From Hypholoma sublateritium FD-334 SS-4 (taxonomy: Eukaryota; Basidiomycota; Agaricomycetes; Agaricales; Strophariaceae), in contig KN817616.1 of the NCBI GenBank assembly GCA_000827495.1, positions 50,699 through 114,698 on the forward strand: 64,000 nucleotides of DNA. The letters are read 5' to 3'. Under the pieces are notes generated by a model. It was given only the letters and a program-made list of their open reading frames with translations, did no database searches and was not told the origin of the DNA. This document shows, in pieces, positions 22,886 to 34,305 of this stretch; position 1 is the first letter of the stretch, and each line of letters opens with the position of its first letter. A program made the position numbers and the translations under genes.

Positions 22886-24842
22886 TTAGGTAGAACCTTG
22901 CCCAGAGCACTCTTTTGAAAGAGCCTCGTATCTCTGGAAAGTTGCTGAATAACTTGATATAACAAAACACAAAAATTGATTTTTCGTACCTCTTTTTCAT
23001 CCTTCGGCAAGGAGTTCCAGAATTTGTTGAAGTCCTCAGCAGTACCTTTGTTTTCTTTACACCAATCAATAGCGCAAAGATTCCTACATAGAGAAACCAG
23101 TCAGCAAGTGAATTGGTATCGAGTAAGAGCTTACCGAGCGGTCACTGATTTTGTAGGACGCATCCGCCGTGATTTGGAAGGAGGGGCATTGTTGGCAGCA
23201 GGGTCAGAGGCTACAAGGGTTGGAATATTTGAAGGAAATGGGATGGGGCCAGGAACGGGGACACCAGGTGGTACCGGTACGAAAGAGCGAGCAGCCATAT
23301 TGATATCACCTGATAATCGGAGGGGATTGACGATCTAAAATAGTTCGTACAAGAAATAAGCCCAAATACCTATGCACAGATAGTACTCACGTTGAATGAC
23401 TGCTGGAGCGATGGTCGAAATGGGTCTTGATAATGTTCAACAGCCTAACATAGTATTCACGAATTTCAGAAGCTGTTGTGTCGATAACTTGCTGGGACAT
23501 ACCTTTCCCTTATCTACTTGGATTGAAGTTCCAGGGACAAAATTGATACTAGGAATAGTAACCTGTTCAACAAGCAGGAATAAGCAAATCGCAGATGAGA
23601 TTTCCGATAACACATTTACTCACCGACTGTGGCATGTGTAGACCACCAGCTGCTGGGATATCATAGCCCAGAAAGGTGGCGACAGGCTCTGTGGTACTAT
23701 TGCCACTCTTGATTTTCTTCGAGGCTCGGTTTTCTGGAGGTACACAGTCAATATTATGCTTCTTGACCGACTCAGATCCTTCGTTATCGGAGTCATGAGA
23801 GTTGTCGTAGTCTTCAGATTTCTCGTTCTTGACATTCTCTCCCGCCTTCTTCATTCTCTTCTGCCATTGATCCCGCCACGTCCTATATATGTCCAACGCA
23901 ATCATTTCGGCTTTCCAGTCGTTCGCACAGAGCCGGAGTTCTTCAAATCTCTCCGCCATTTCATTGTAATAAACCTTCAGACTATTGTGATCAGCTTCAG
24001 TCCAGGAATTGAACAGATGACCTTCTTGAGCAAGCCCAACAAATATAGCCCGCGCATGGCGACGTATCTCACTCGCCAGATGACCACTTATAGGATTTCC
24101 GTCTCGAGTTTCGACGTACTTCATGTTGACGTTGATCCCTTGCGCTGCTCGAGTGCGGCCGCGAGCTCCGACAGTGCCTCCTTCGTCGATATCAGCAACA
24201 CGATCGGCAGCCGCAACAATCCATTCTTGACGAGTCCAATATTTGACGTTGGGGTTCTTTTCTCGAGGTTCATGGCGAGTAACGTCTGCGCTTAGGATCT
24301 GAGGAATACGGTTGGTAAGCATCTCGTATGCCTTGCTACGTTGGTTGTCAGATAGATAGCAGAAATATATTATTGGAATGACGTACGCGAGGGTGTCCAA
24401 TTTGGCATTAAGAACTCGATTATTCTTCAACAGTTCTGTGTTCTCTCGTCTGGTCTCACTGAGCTGAAAGCCAAGTGCCCGATACTGCTCTGCAGTTGGG
24501 CCATTTTTGGCGAAGCTGGGAAAAGATTCGATAGACGAAGACCACGTCTGTCCGGAAATGAATGTATTAATAATTACTGACTGACGAGCTATGAATGTCA
24601 CATACCGTCTGAGGACCGTAGGAAGCCGCACTCTGAGACTGCTGTAAGATGCTGCCCACACTGTCAGATGTCGATGAGGTGGCAGGAAATATATGCTTGG
24701 TGATGCTGTGAATATATGCACCACCGTTATTTTGAGAGTCAGAGGTAGGATTTTGGTAAGGAAGTAGAGAGGGTTTATCCAGCAATGGATTGTCATTCAT
24801 TGTCAGGCCAGGAAATGCTCCTGAACCTGAACCGGAAGACAT
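22886..24842 (-). CDS. Unknown transposon-borne protein with coiled coil and HMG-box-like C-terminus
   Basis: About 480 residues in about seven exons. The ATG at 24840-24842 (MSSGSGSGAFPGLTMNDN) is preferred over one 24 codons upstream. A Ser/Gln-rich N-terminus is followed by a heptad-like segment (QYRALGFQLSETRRENTELL and on), which is a likely coiled coil. The charged central domain contains KYWTRQEWIVAAADRVADID and FNSWTEADHNSLKVYYNEMA, then an acidic and basic linker (SEDYDNSHDSDNEGSESVKK). The tail NLCAIDWCKENKGTAEDFNK FWNSLPKDEKERYEALSKE has the Trp, Pro, Lys and Tyr spacing of the second half of an HMG box, suggesting DNA binding. No database family is named with confidence. It shares strand and close spacing with the kinase and transposase and lies inside the element, so a role in transposition or host regulation is a reasonable guess only. 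Confidence 0.65.
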
Positions 24843-25080
24843 TTGAGTGGAGAGCCAGAATAGGGGAGAATCGTGCCGTGGATGTGGTGAAAGGCAACGT
24901 GTCTGTGCTGACATAATACTATTGTTCCCTTACAAGTCAGACAGACCATGGGCCAAGCGACGCATACAGATTACCTATCAGTAGCATAAGTACATATACA
25001 ACAAAGAACTACGCAGTCCAAAACAAGGTATCACTCGTAGTCAGTACATGTAGTTGTGAAATGTCAATGAACAGCAAGAA

Positions 25081-28080
25081 TCATCTGTTTGAGCACATCG
25101 AGAGACGAGTACTGGTCGGGCGTGTACCGCCGTGATGACCGGTGTTGGAACCACCGCCGCGATGACTGGCGTTTGAACCACCGCCGCGATGACTGGTGTT
25201 TGAAACGGGTGTACCGCCACGAAGACTGTCTGGTTGCTTCCTCCTTCGCTTGGAATCCTCGCTCACGCTGGCCATTGCACCACTCTTGCGTTTGGAGCTC
25301 GAGACCGGCCTCTGGACAACAGGTGCATATATGTAAGGTTCCTCTCCTTTGGCTTTGTAGAATTTCTTGGCCTTGTTGAGGATACGTAAAAATGCCTTGT
25401 GAGTAGCTATGTTTGGCTGATCGACAACAAAACTCTTCTCGCCCCAGATTGCCGCGTGAAGCTCTTCAAGCACTGGATGAAAGTCGTCCCAGTAACCGGG
25501 AAGGCAGGATAGGGTGCAATTTTTGAAACTGCTGAGAGCGATTCCTTTGATACGGGCCAGTTCGCGATGGCTGCCCTCAGCCCACCACCGATCGAGACAT
25601 ATTGTGGGATCATTAGCCACGGGGATGGGGCTACGGAGGTGACCGGGCTTCTCGACATAAGTGCACAATGTAATGATAACATAGAAGAGGGATTCTAGGT
25701 CATGTTTCGGCTGATGAGTGAACTCGGATGGATTCTTCCACTTGAGGGAATCAAGCGCCATGAATGGTAAAGTTCCCTACTAGACAGTTAGATTCTATAC
25801 CAGCAAAGAAAAAAGAAAAATATATCACCGAATTAACGCGATAGCCATGAGCAGTCACCTCTTCGAGAGAGAATGAATTATCATAGTCAATGACCAGCCC
25901 ATAAGCTTTCGCAGGCGCTGGCGTAGATACACTTGGGCTGGAGGTAGTAGCAGAGCCGGCAGGAGAAGTCGAATCAAGGTTTAAGACCGGGGGGCGCTGA
26001 ATATTGGCGTCTGTGGCAATGATGTTGGGATTCGCACTACTGCCGCTGCGTCTCGAGTTGTCGACATTGAGTGTGGTGTCAGCTTCTTTGTCGACGTTGT
26101 CGACGTTTTCGGCTTTGTCGACGTTGTCGGCGTTGTCAGCGTTGTTGACGTTGTCGGCATCGTCGGCGTCGGCGTCATCACCATCGTCATAGTTGTTGTT
26201 GTCGTCGTCGTCATCGTCGTCGTCATCGTCATCGTCGTCGTCCCAGATGCGGTGGATAACAATGTTGTTGATACTAATGTCACCATGGCAAACTTGACAA
26301 GTCTCGGCGCAATATTCCAAATCTATTGAGAAAGTGCAATCAGATAAAAGTATAAAACCAACAAAATCACATACATCTAACGACGTCATAGAGAATATTG
26401 CATAGCTCTAATTTAGAGCGAAAGGAGGTGAGGGGATCGCCAATTGGCTGAGTAACAATCCTACGATGCACTCGTGATGCTCGAAACAGTGGCTTGTCAC
26501 CAAATGTCACTTCACGAAGACGACTTGCAGTAGAATCGGCGAACTCCTGGCCAACGATAAGAATGGGGTAAGTGTGTTTGAGAGCCTTTTGCTTCTTCTT
26601 GTTGCTCAAGATCGGACTGATTGATTTTCATGAGGTGGCGGATTTCGGAAAACGGCTTCGATTCCAAAGGCCACGAGTCCTTGAGAGTATAATACTCACC
26701 GTTCCTTCGGACAAGCCATACTCGAGTTGTGCGGCCAGAGAGTTGAGGAGTGGAGTGAATAAGTCGGACGATTTCGAAAACAAGCGTCACTGGATCCTTA
26801 GATTTTGGACTTTGACCAGTGACAGTGATATGAGTGACCATGCCGGTGAGTTCATCAATTGTCATGGTGTCGTCGATTCCAATCTCATTTGGGCCCGCAA
26901 TACTGAGGAAATACAGGACTCGAGCGAGAGTGATGCCACCTCCACCATTGAGGGTTAAGGGACGGGAGGACATAACGCCAGAGCGGTCGATTAGAACCAG
27001 AGCCCACCTTGCCGCGGTGCCACTACCGCAGAATACAAGAACAATAACGAAGCGACGGTAGGGCTGGGTTTCGAACATAAGATGCGCCTTTTCAGTGATA
27101 TTGCCCATCATACCGGAGAATTTATTTGGGGTGGTGGAGAGTTCGATAAAGGCCTTGATGACTTCCCAACCCGGCTTGTAGTTTGCCTTGTAGTGCTCGT
27201 GGTTCTCATCGAAAGTGGCCGCAAGCGCATTATCGAAAAGGACGAGGTCAGGCTTCCTACACTGAGTACCCCCCGTTGGCGCGCTGTTTGCAGTGCGGTT
27301 ACTCCAGGTACGTCGACATGCGAGCTTGCCATCAGGAGAGCCAACCTGCTGGCCGCTAAAGGTTGTGGCCAAGAGTGTTGAGATAGAGTTGAGCCATGTG
27401 ACCATCTGTCCTTCAATGAAGGTAGGTGGTGGGAGGGTAAAACAGTTCATCCCCTGCTTTGCGTTCCACAGACTAGGAGAGTCGCTGTCACTGATAATTG
27501 CGCTGAAGGACCGAATAAAAAGACCATGCTCGCCGAATAGAACTTCGCGAATCCATGTCTCAGGAATATTCGGTATTTGGTTGTCGAGTTCAAAGGTGAT
27601 AAGATCAGCAAATCGAGAGGCGTTGGCTTTGTTGAAGGTTTTAAGCATGTCTGCCTCGACCAGAGCTGTAAGGCAGGAGCGCTCAGCAAGTTTGGTGGCA
27701 GGAGTGAGGACCACAGTAATGTACCGTCCGAAGTAACTTGGCTTCGTGTAGGCTGATATGTTCACGGGGCTAGGTAGCGTTGGGCACGGTGGCTTCTTCC
27801 CTGGGGTGGGACGCAGTAGGTTGATTGGCTCTGTCCTCGCGCCCTCTGCATAGGTTCCGGTCGCAGAGGCACTGACGCCGGACAGGGATTGACTCATGGT
27901 ACGGAAGTTCGAGTTGGGATAAGGTTCTGAGTAACTGCGATCGTCGTAATTGTCGGATTCGATGGGAAATGGGTATGTTGGATGTATCTGAGGGGGGTAG
28001 TCGTCGATTTCTGGGTCTGAGTAACAGGATGAGTCAAGGAAATTTGAAGGAGAGAGAATGGTTGATAAGTTAAGCGACAT
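25081..28080 (-). CDS. FunK1 fungal-type protein kinase, with frameshift (possible pseudogene)
   Basis: Kinase-like protein of the basidiomycete FunK1 group, about 900 residues if read continuously. The ATG at 28078-28080 gives MSLNLSTILSPSNFLDSS. The N-terminal half holds the FunK1 pre-kinase region (KPDLVLFDN, GWEVIKAFIELS, RRFVIVLVFC). Kinase marks are YYTLKDSWPLESKPFSEI (lysine and helix C), HRRIVTQPIGDPLTSFRSK, catalytic loop CQVCHGDISINNIVI, metal loop LVIDYDNSF, and SGTLPFMALDSLKWKN after an intron ending at TAG|GGAACT. Two oddities: the frame shifts by one in an A-run at 26587-26590, and an Asp/Asn-rich insert of about 115 residues sits between the catalytic and metal loops. The C-terminus has a repeated SHRGGGSN unit and ends at 25081. 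It lies inside the transposon. Its substrate is unknown. Confidence 0.75.
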
Positions 28081-28187
28081 GGCTGCAAGGAATGATCGGA
28101 ACGAGGCAAACGATGGCAAGAGAGTGTATTAAAGCTTCTAGCACAGAAACCGAACAATGTAATTATGTAATTATGTCACAGTAAGTA

Positions 28188-31100
28188 CTACTCTGAGTCA
28201 TTGTCAGAAAATGTCCCACCCAGGCAGGCTAGATCTAATCCAGGCTTCTCAACGACATAATGCCAGTCTCCTTCGACGTCGAGACAAGAAAACTTGCGTG
28301 GAACCATTCCAACAACAGAGATAACGGACGTGAAATCGATAACAATGAGTGAAGAATCCCCGCCATATTTGCATGCGAGGACGGTTTCTGCAGAGTCCGC
28401 GTATAGGGTTGGATCAGGGCTGGAATATACCGATACCATTACCAATGTACAAATTTGCTCGCGAATTTTGCATCGAAAATAGTAGTAGACTTCCCCAAAG
28501 AACATTTGATGATCGTTCACAAACTGAGTCGTCGAATGTCATTGTCAAGTAAAAATAAGTCGGAAGTAATGAGACTCACTTTGACATTCCTCGATACACG
28601 TATCTTATCAAGTGGTTTCAGAATCTCCTTCCATCGTGATCGAGCAATTTGACCGTTAGGCAAGCGCAAACGGGCCCAACGAGCGATTTGGGGACACCAG
28701 TCTGCAGCATTGGATGAGGGATGAAATTGATGTTGACCTGCAAGATAGGTAGCGAAAGCGAGAGCCTCGCATCCTTGCATAGAGCGTATCTGATCCTGAG
28801 CGCGAAGTAATACATAGCCATTTTCGAGTTGAATGGAACCTCTAGGTAAATACCCGTCGAGGTCCATCGTGGTAGATGTGGTACTGGCGCCAATCGACTG
28901 TTCCGGAATCATAGAGATGAGAGCGTTCACCTGGCAGCGCAGTAAACCACGCTGAGATAAATTTGCGTACGGATTTGATGGCTGTCGAATCTCCTGTCCC
29001 AGGTTGCCGATGGTGCGTTCCATTGTCCACTGGGAGGAACAGATGGGCGGGCCGATACGAAAAATTTCCGGTGCTAAGTGGAGAAGGGCATGAATGCTTT
29101 GGCGCACAAAATGTATCCTGTCAACTCTTCGTTGATAATATAAAACTTCGAAATCATGTGCGAAAGACACCAGTAGCTCGTGTGCTGTGATGATGTCCTG
29201 CTTCTTGATATTGTGCTGTTGCACAATTCGCATCGCCCGAACAAGTCTGCAAAAATGAATATAGTACGGAGTCGGCAGAATTCCATAAAGCAAAGCCGGA
29301 GCAAGTCCATAAAGATACAGCAAGTATTCCCAAGCTTTATACCCGCTGTTGATCTTTTCTGCGATGTTGCGGGGGGGACGGTCAAACGATCCAGGCAAGT
29401 AACGTGTTGCGGCAGCAACATCCTGTCCATGAAGATCCCATGTTTCCCCAGTGAGCACAGCCCACGGCCATTCCGAAGGGGGGTCGTCTTTGTTGTGGTC
29501 CAATACACCTCTCCAGAGCGAGAGAAGTAGATCGGAAAGATTGAATGAACTCAGGTGCATGATATCGGAGCCAAAACACCCCGGTATTCCAAGTATTCGA
29601 GTTTGCGAGATCCCCAAGAAGATGGACGGTTTCGAAATGCCGGTGTCCAGTCGTCGTTTCTTGTATTGCGTGTCATTTGGCGAATCGAGTACGTAGCGAA
29701 GATTAGAAAAATAGAGCTGAGATGACATTTGCGGGTATGAGTCATGAGGTATGTCGTCGTGATCACAACCTAGCATGACATAGTTTAGTGGTTTCGATAG
29801 AGCAGGATAGTAATGAGGCCCATTGGGCTTATGTCGTCCTGGGACCGTGCAGTATAATCGGCACCCAAATTTTCCGTGATGCCCTACCAGACCATTGAGG
29901 TACGCCATGCCAGGCCCATCTGCAGTGTTAAGCGCAAGGAATAGTTTTGAATCAAACATACTGCTTGTTGAAGAATCCCAGATTGGAAGGCCTTCGTTCT
30001 GGATAGCAGCAAGGTGGTAGAGACCTGGAAATAGGAAAGAGTCCATGTTCTTAGGCTTATTTGGCCCGGGGATGAAGCCGCCTGGCAAAACGTGTTTCTT
30101 CTTATATCGTTCAGCGGGTGATAAATCGAAAAGAACCCAGATGTATATCCAACAGTCCGAAGACTTGTGAGCATACAGCTGGGCACCGTCCAATGAAAAC
30201 ATCAGCACCATATCAGTGTCCTGGATGCTGCCATTCCGTACGTTCTCTAGGTAATCTGAGCCATGGAGGAAATCTTCGTAAATCGAAAGGTTGCCGGAGT
30301 TCTTCTGGAGCTCGGCGATAATTTCTTGAGTTTTCGATCGACGATATGAGAGCCGTTTGGCGCTCTTGGGGTCACGCCAGAGAGCCTGAAGAACTGGAGC
30401 AATTGGGATGGTCACAAATTCTTGCACCTTCTGTGTTACTGGGCAAATTTTGGGCATTTGGCATCGCGGACAGTTGTCTAGGTTTGAGAAGGGTCCAGTA
30501 AATGCAATACAACTATTCTTACACATGGGGTGAGATATCGAACTGATGCCTGTAATGTCTTCGATTTTGCGCTTGACCCGGTCATAGGAAGGTAAATTAT
30601 CGTCGGGGTGCCGCCTCATGATGGCCTCCCTGGTAGAGTTGTATGTGTGGATCGAAGAATTGATATTCGAGATGAAAATGTCTAGTCCAAGTCGAAGATC
30701 AGGGTCCTCGTCAAAATTGAATACCGTGGATGGTGGGTTGCGGATTCTCTGCACAGTGGAGTCGTCTAGAGCGCTATATTCCCCGTCGAGCGTAGCGCCA
30801 CGAAGTGCATTAATGAACAGGATGGTATTCTGGAAGTCGGAAAGACGAGCAACTTCGAAAATGTTGTCTAAGTCGGTCGTCTCGCTTTCGTAATGTTCGT
30901 ACTGCTCACCATCGACAGGAGTGGCTGAATGATCCGAAGTATTGTTCGCCGGCGCAGAGATATTGTTTTCGAGACCTGGGGTAGTTTGATTTTCGGGATT
31001 GGAGGCATCATGATCAGGATAGGAGGGGTTCTCTTCCGGTACGAGGTTCATACTACATTGAGACGGACGTTCGCGATAATCTGACACGTCGGCTGAGGGC

Positions 31101-31440
31101 TGCAAAACGTCCTAGTCGTATGGAAAGTCAGTGAAACAAGATAAACATAGGAGCGAGAAGACAGTACCGTTGTATCCCTGCTATTTCCAGATGATAAGCC
31201 TGTGGCGATACTTGGAGGGGAATGTATAGTGGTCTGTTCAAGATCTCGCTGTGCGTCCAGTTCTCGAAATGGGGCGTGTTTCAAGTAGGTGACGCGCGTA
31301 AGGTACTTCAATCGGCCTTTGCAGCGTTGGGTGCAGGAGCAAGCAAACGTTTCTTTAGTTCTTGGAGTGGCCCGCGCTCTAGAGCCCTGATGCGACGGCG
31401 TATTGCTCTGAGTATGCGATTTCTTTTTGCGGGTAGGCAT
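28188..31440 (-). CDS. Tnp2/CACTA-like transposase
   Basis: Transposase of 1,046 residues from exons 31168-31440, 28580-31111 and 28188-28523, all in frame. The start MPTRKKKSHTQSNTPSHQGS is followed by a Cys-rich module (FACSCTQRCKGRLKYLTR). Around residues 288-315 lies a zinc-binding cluster (MCKNSCIAF, NCPRCQMPKICP) typical of Tnp2-type proteins. The RNase H-like core has candidate acidic residues in LMFSLDGAQLY (Asp near 399), CFGSDIMHLSSF (Asp near 607) and SSQWTMERTIGNLGQEIR (Glu near 789). GGFIPGPNKPKNMDSFLFPG is a signature I associate with basidiomycete members. The last exon (FFGEVYYYFRCKI...) is needed for the conserved C-terminus. No stop or frameshift was seen, so the protein may be functional. 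It sits nearest the right end of the element. Confidence 0.85.
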
Positions 31441-31712
31441 AGACGTTGCAGGAAAAGAGGCAGGTAGACATAGCGCGTACTGATGATAAATAACACGAAT
31501 CCAAAATAATTGCAGAAATGGCTCAGCCACGCTTTTACCACGCTTTCGCCACGCTTGCACATATGAACATGTTTCAGCGAGGCAAAACCACCTCTTTGCC
31601 ATGTTTCCACACACGCTACCGACTGCTAATTGTACTGCAATCCATCTTATTTTACTAGTCGACTCAACATTGCTTAAGCGCCGCTCAATTATCATTGAAT
31701 GGATTTGGCCCC

Positions 31713-31739
31713 GGTTATTTCCGGGCTATTTTGACCGGG
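31713..31739 (-). repeat. Right terminal inverted repeat
   Basis: Read inward on the minus strand it begins CCCGGTCAAAATAGCCCGG and continues to AAATAACC. Further inward a GGGG block mirrors the start, so this end could also form a small hairpin. Confidence 0.6.
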
Positions 31740-31746
31740 ATTGATG
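31740..31746. repeat. Target-site duplication, right copy
   Basis: ATTGATG immediately follows the right end of the element and is identical to 22529-22535. Removing the element and one copy gives a continuous AT-rich site. Confidence 0.75.
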
Positions 31747-32681
31747 GTATATAGGTGTTCTGGATGGTGTCTCTTGGTTATGCTGAGCCTTGTGTTATAT
31801 CGCGTAATATGGCTGTCGCAGGATTAAAGGGTGTGCATAATATCAATGTTGTGGGTATGCAAATATTTGAGCTCTGAATTCGCGACATATCTTGGTGCAA
31901 CTGTTTACAGTGTTGTAATTTTATGCTTTACACGATATTGAATGTAAATAGTATAAATTTCAACAAATAGGAGTGGGGCGCAGGGCTAAATAAATGTTAA
32001 GGGTCAGGCAGGAAATATATCTTGCAGGCCGGCTATGTACCTGGGGCAGAGTGAGATGTACCGAGCGCCATACGAGATAACAAGGTTGTTGAACATTGTG
32101 CGTGTTGTTGATGCGCTAGTGCGGGTCCCGCGGGAGACCCGTAGCCTCCCTGGGCGCTGTGGAGATATTGACATAGGCACGAGGTGGGAAACGCAGCGAC
32201 TCACCTCGAGGCGGATGTGGATGCACAACTTCCGAGTCGCGATACGGAGGGACAACGCATCCTATCATCCTGTCCTGTGACGAGTTCTCGGAGATGAAAA
32301 TCATATAGAGCGGCGCCTCGAGGGTCTTTTCTGCGCGGTGCTGTTTCTATTGATTCATGGATCTCCGTGGTTTAAGCTTCCTGCTTGATGCATAGCTGAG
32401 GGCAGTAGTGTTACAGACAAAGTTGGGATAATTTAAAGCGCACTGGTTCATTCTACGGAGGATTTGCTGCTTCTGTATGGGCACATCCTTTTCATGTTTA
32501 ATGTCGATCTTTCTGAAGGATCGCTATATTGACGGTATCGAAGTTAGATATGAATATCAGAAATATTTTATTGGGATTCTGTTTCAATATCACCCTCATC
32601 ATACTGCACAGTGAAAAGCCACAAAACCATGTTTCAAAATCCAATTACACATGATACAACACGTTCTGCTTGAGCATTTAT
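31747..32681. other. Intergenic, no supported gene
   Basis: Host sequence to the right of the transposon up to the GST stop codon. A short minus-strand frame near 32004-32255 has no motif. A CACTAG-type string at 32116-32121 is discussed under rejected items. Confidence 0.45.
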
Positions 32682-33613
32682 TTATGCTGAAGGTCTGCCA
32701 TGTAACGCCGAGAAGGACTTGATAACGACATCCTATCATAATACGGCGTTGTAAGTACGGTATTTCAACATAAACAAGAAGTTCGCGTACGGAATCGAAT
32801 GTCGTTTTGAAGCTGTCCCTGCTCTTGACGTCTTCGAAATATTTCCTGAAGCGTGCGTACTTGGGATCGCTCTCCACAGTCGCCCAGAGCGCCTTGCCCT
32901 TGCCCACCTCGTACTTTCCTATGTCGTTCTTGAAGGTGGCCTCGGCACGAGCGAAGAAAGGCGTCACAGCGGCGTCGGCGATGCTCCACTGGCCTACGGC
33001 GAATCCCTCGGCAGGGAGCAGACTCTGCACGATGTCGAGCGCTTTCAAAAACGGTGCTGGGTCTTCGCCCCGCGTCACGGCCGAATACCAGGGGCCTACG
33101 GCAGCCGACGTTACAGTCTCTGCGAAGAAGCGGGCACGCGCGCGTGCAATGGGGTCCTTGGGGAGGAGCTCTTCCTTGCTGAGATCAGCGAATAGCTCGA
33201 TGAGGATGCCGGACTCGGCGATTTTCTGCGATTCTGGGGACGGGGTCGCTGGGTCCACATCCGGCCCGCCGTATGAGATGGCCGGGACCTTGTGCAAAGG
33301 TGAATACCGTGCGTGCATGATGCCGATTAAGAGGGCGCTCACCTTGCTGGCTGGATTGACCTTCGGCGCGTACCACTCGGGCTTGTTCTTCAAGTCGATT
33401 TCGAAGCGCTTAAAGGGAATCTTCGCCTCGGCCAGTGCAATCTCTGCCTATAACGCTAGGGATTAAACGAAAGCACCGCAAGACATTACACCGCTACGTA
33501 CTCGATGTGCCCAGGGGCAAATCTGATAGACCAGCCGTGTAAACGGACAGAATTTCTGTGGAAATGGCGGAATATCGTACCTTGGCAGTGTATAGAGTAA
33601 TCTGTTCTGGCAT
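32682..33613 (-). CDS. Glutathione S-transferase
   Basis: Cytosolic glutathione-conjugating or thiol-transferase enzyme, about 240 residues. The ATG at 33611-33613 gives MPEQITLYTAK, joined through introns to ICPWAHR and AEIALAEAKIPFKRFEIDL. The CPWA motif puts a cysteine at the active site, as in omega-like and Ure2-like fungal GSTs, which favour thiol transfer or deglutathionylation over simple conjugation. KVPAISYGG carries the cis-proline that binds glutathione. The helical C-terminal domain reads ESGILIELFADL, FAVGQWSIADAAVTPFF and YARFRKYFEDVKSRDSFKTT. The last exon is probably DVVIKSFSALHGRPSA, stop 32682-32684; without that intron the frame runs on to 32599. Likely detoxification. Confidence 0.85.
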
Positions 33614-34305
33614 TCTCGCGATGTAGCGAGGGAGTTGGGAAGCTATGCTGAGGGATGGTAACGAGGATACCGTGAGGACTGAAGAACGAGAGTGGGAGTT
33701 TATATATGTTAGCGCACCCTTGTGCTTGGCCTAATTATTCTTGCTTTGAGAACAGCTTTGTGATCCACGGTTTCCACATGCTGAAGCTATCAGTCCAATA
33801 TAGGGGGCTTGAGAGGTCTGAACATAGATGTCGTCATTGCATGACAAACATTGTCATAGATTGCTCACAGATTGCTAATCGTTCTTGAATCATTCTCATG
33901 CAATTGTCGACATTTGGGGGCACAACTTGGGCACAACATGAAAGAGACACAATATGTAGGATAAACTGGAGGCGAATGTCCACATTCCGTGAGATCAACA
34001 TGTTACCAGGTCAGCAGTCAGATTCAAGTTCAGAATTAATAGTCAGTATTCTGGGTTACGAGTTCGGTGCCGGGAACTTGAAGGGCGTATACTACATTTG
34101 CGCGCAATCATGTACGCCCGTTAGTAATCATCTTTTTGACAAAAATCTGTCGAATAATACCAGCTTGAAGGCCCTCGAGTGACAGCCGTTTTTGCGAACG
34201 GTTTCTGAGTATCCGATATCTCAAAAATTACTCATTAAAGAATATGTAGTTACACGATTTACAAAACATTTATCGAAAGCCAAAATTGCGAACCGCGGAA
34301 TGTCT
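33614..34305. other. Intergenic, no supported gene
   Basis: GST promoter side and CFT1 3' end. Frames on the plus strand have no motif or coding character. Confidence 0.45.

Larger units (their letters stand above)
22536..31739. mobile_element. DNA transposon, Tnp2/CACTA-related, carrying a FunK1 kinase
   Basis: A 9,204-bp element defined by three independent signs: an intact Tnp2-type transposase, inverted ends, and a perfect 7-bp duplication ATTGATG outside both ends. The left end reads CCCGGTGAAAA, then GCC and later AAATAACC. The right end read inward reads CCCGGTCAAAA, then GCC and AAATAACC, with a 6-bp length difference between the motifs. All three genes run on the minus strand: unknown protein (22886-24842), FunK1 kinase (25081-28080) and transposase (28188-31440), with gaps of 238 and 107 bp. 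About 300-350 bp separate the genes from each end. CACTA elements usually make 2-3 bp duplications, so the 7-bp length sets this one apart or points to a sister family. Family naming needs a transposase phylogeny. Confidence 0.8.

Noticed and set aside
22844..32121. A CACTAG-type inverted pair (CACTAGTGCAT at 22844 and CACTAGCGCAT read inward from 32121) that could be taken for CACTA element ends
   Set aside because: The flanking bases differ (ATG against CGG), so there is no target duplication, and the left copy is a self-palindrome. The CCCGGT ends with a perfect 7-bp duplication explain the element better.
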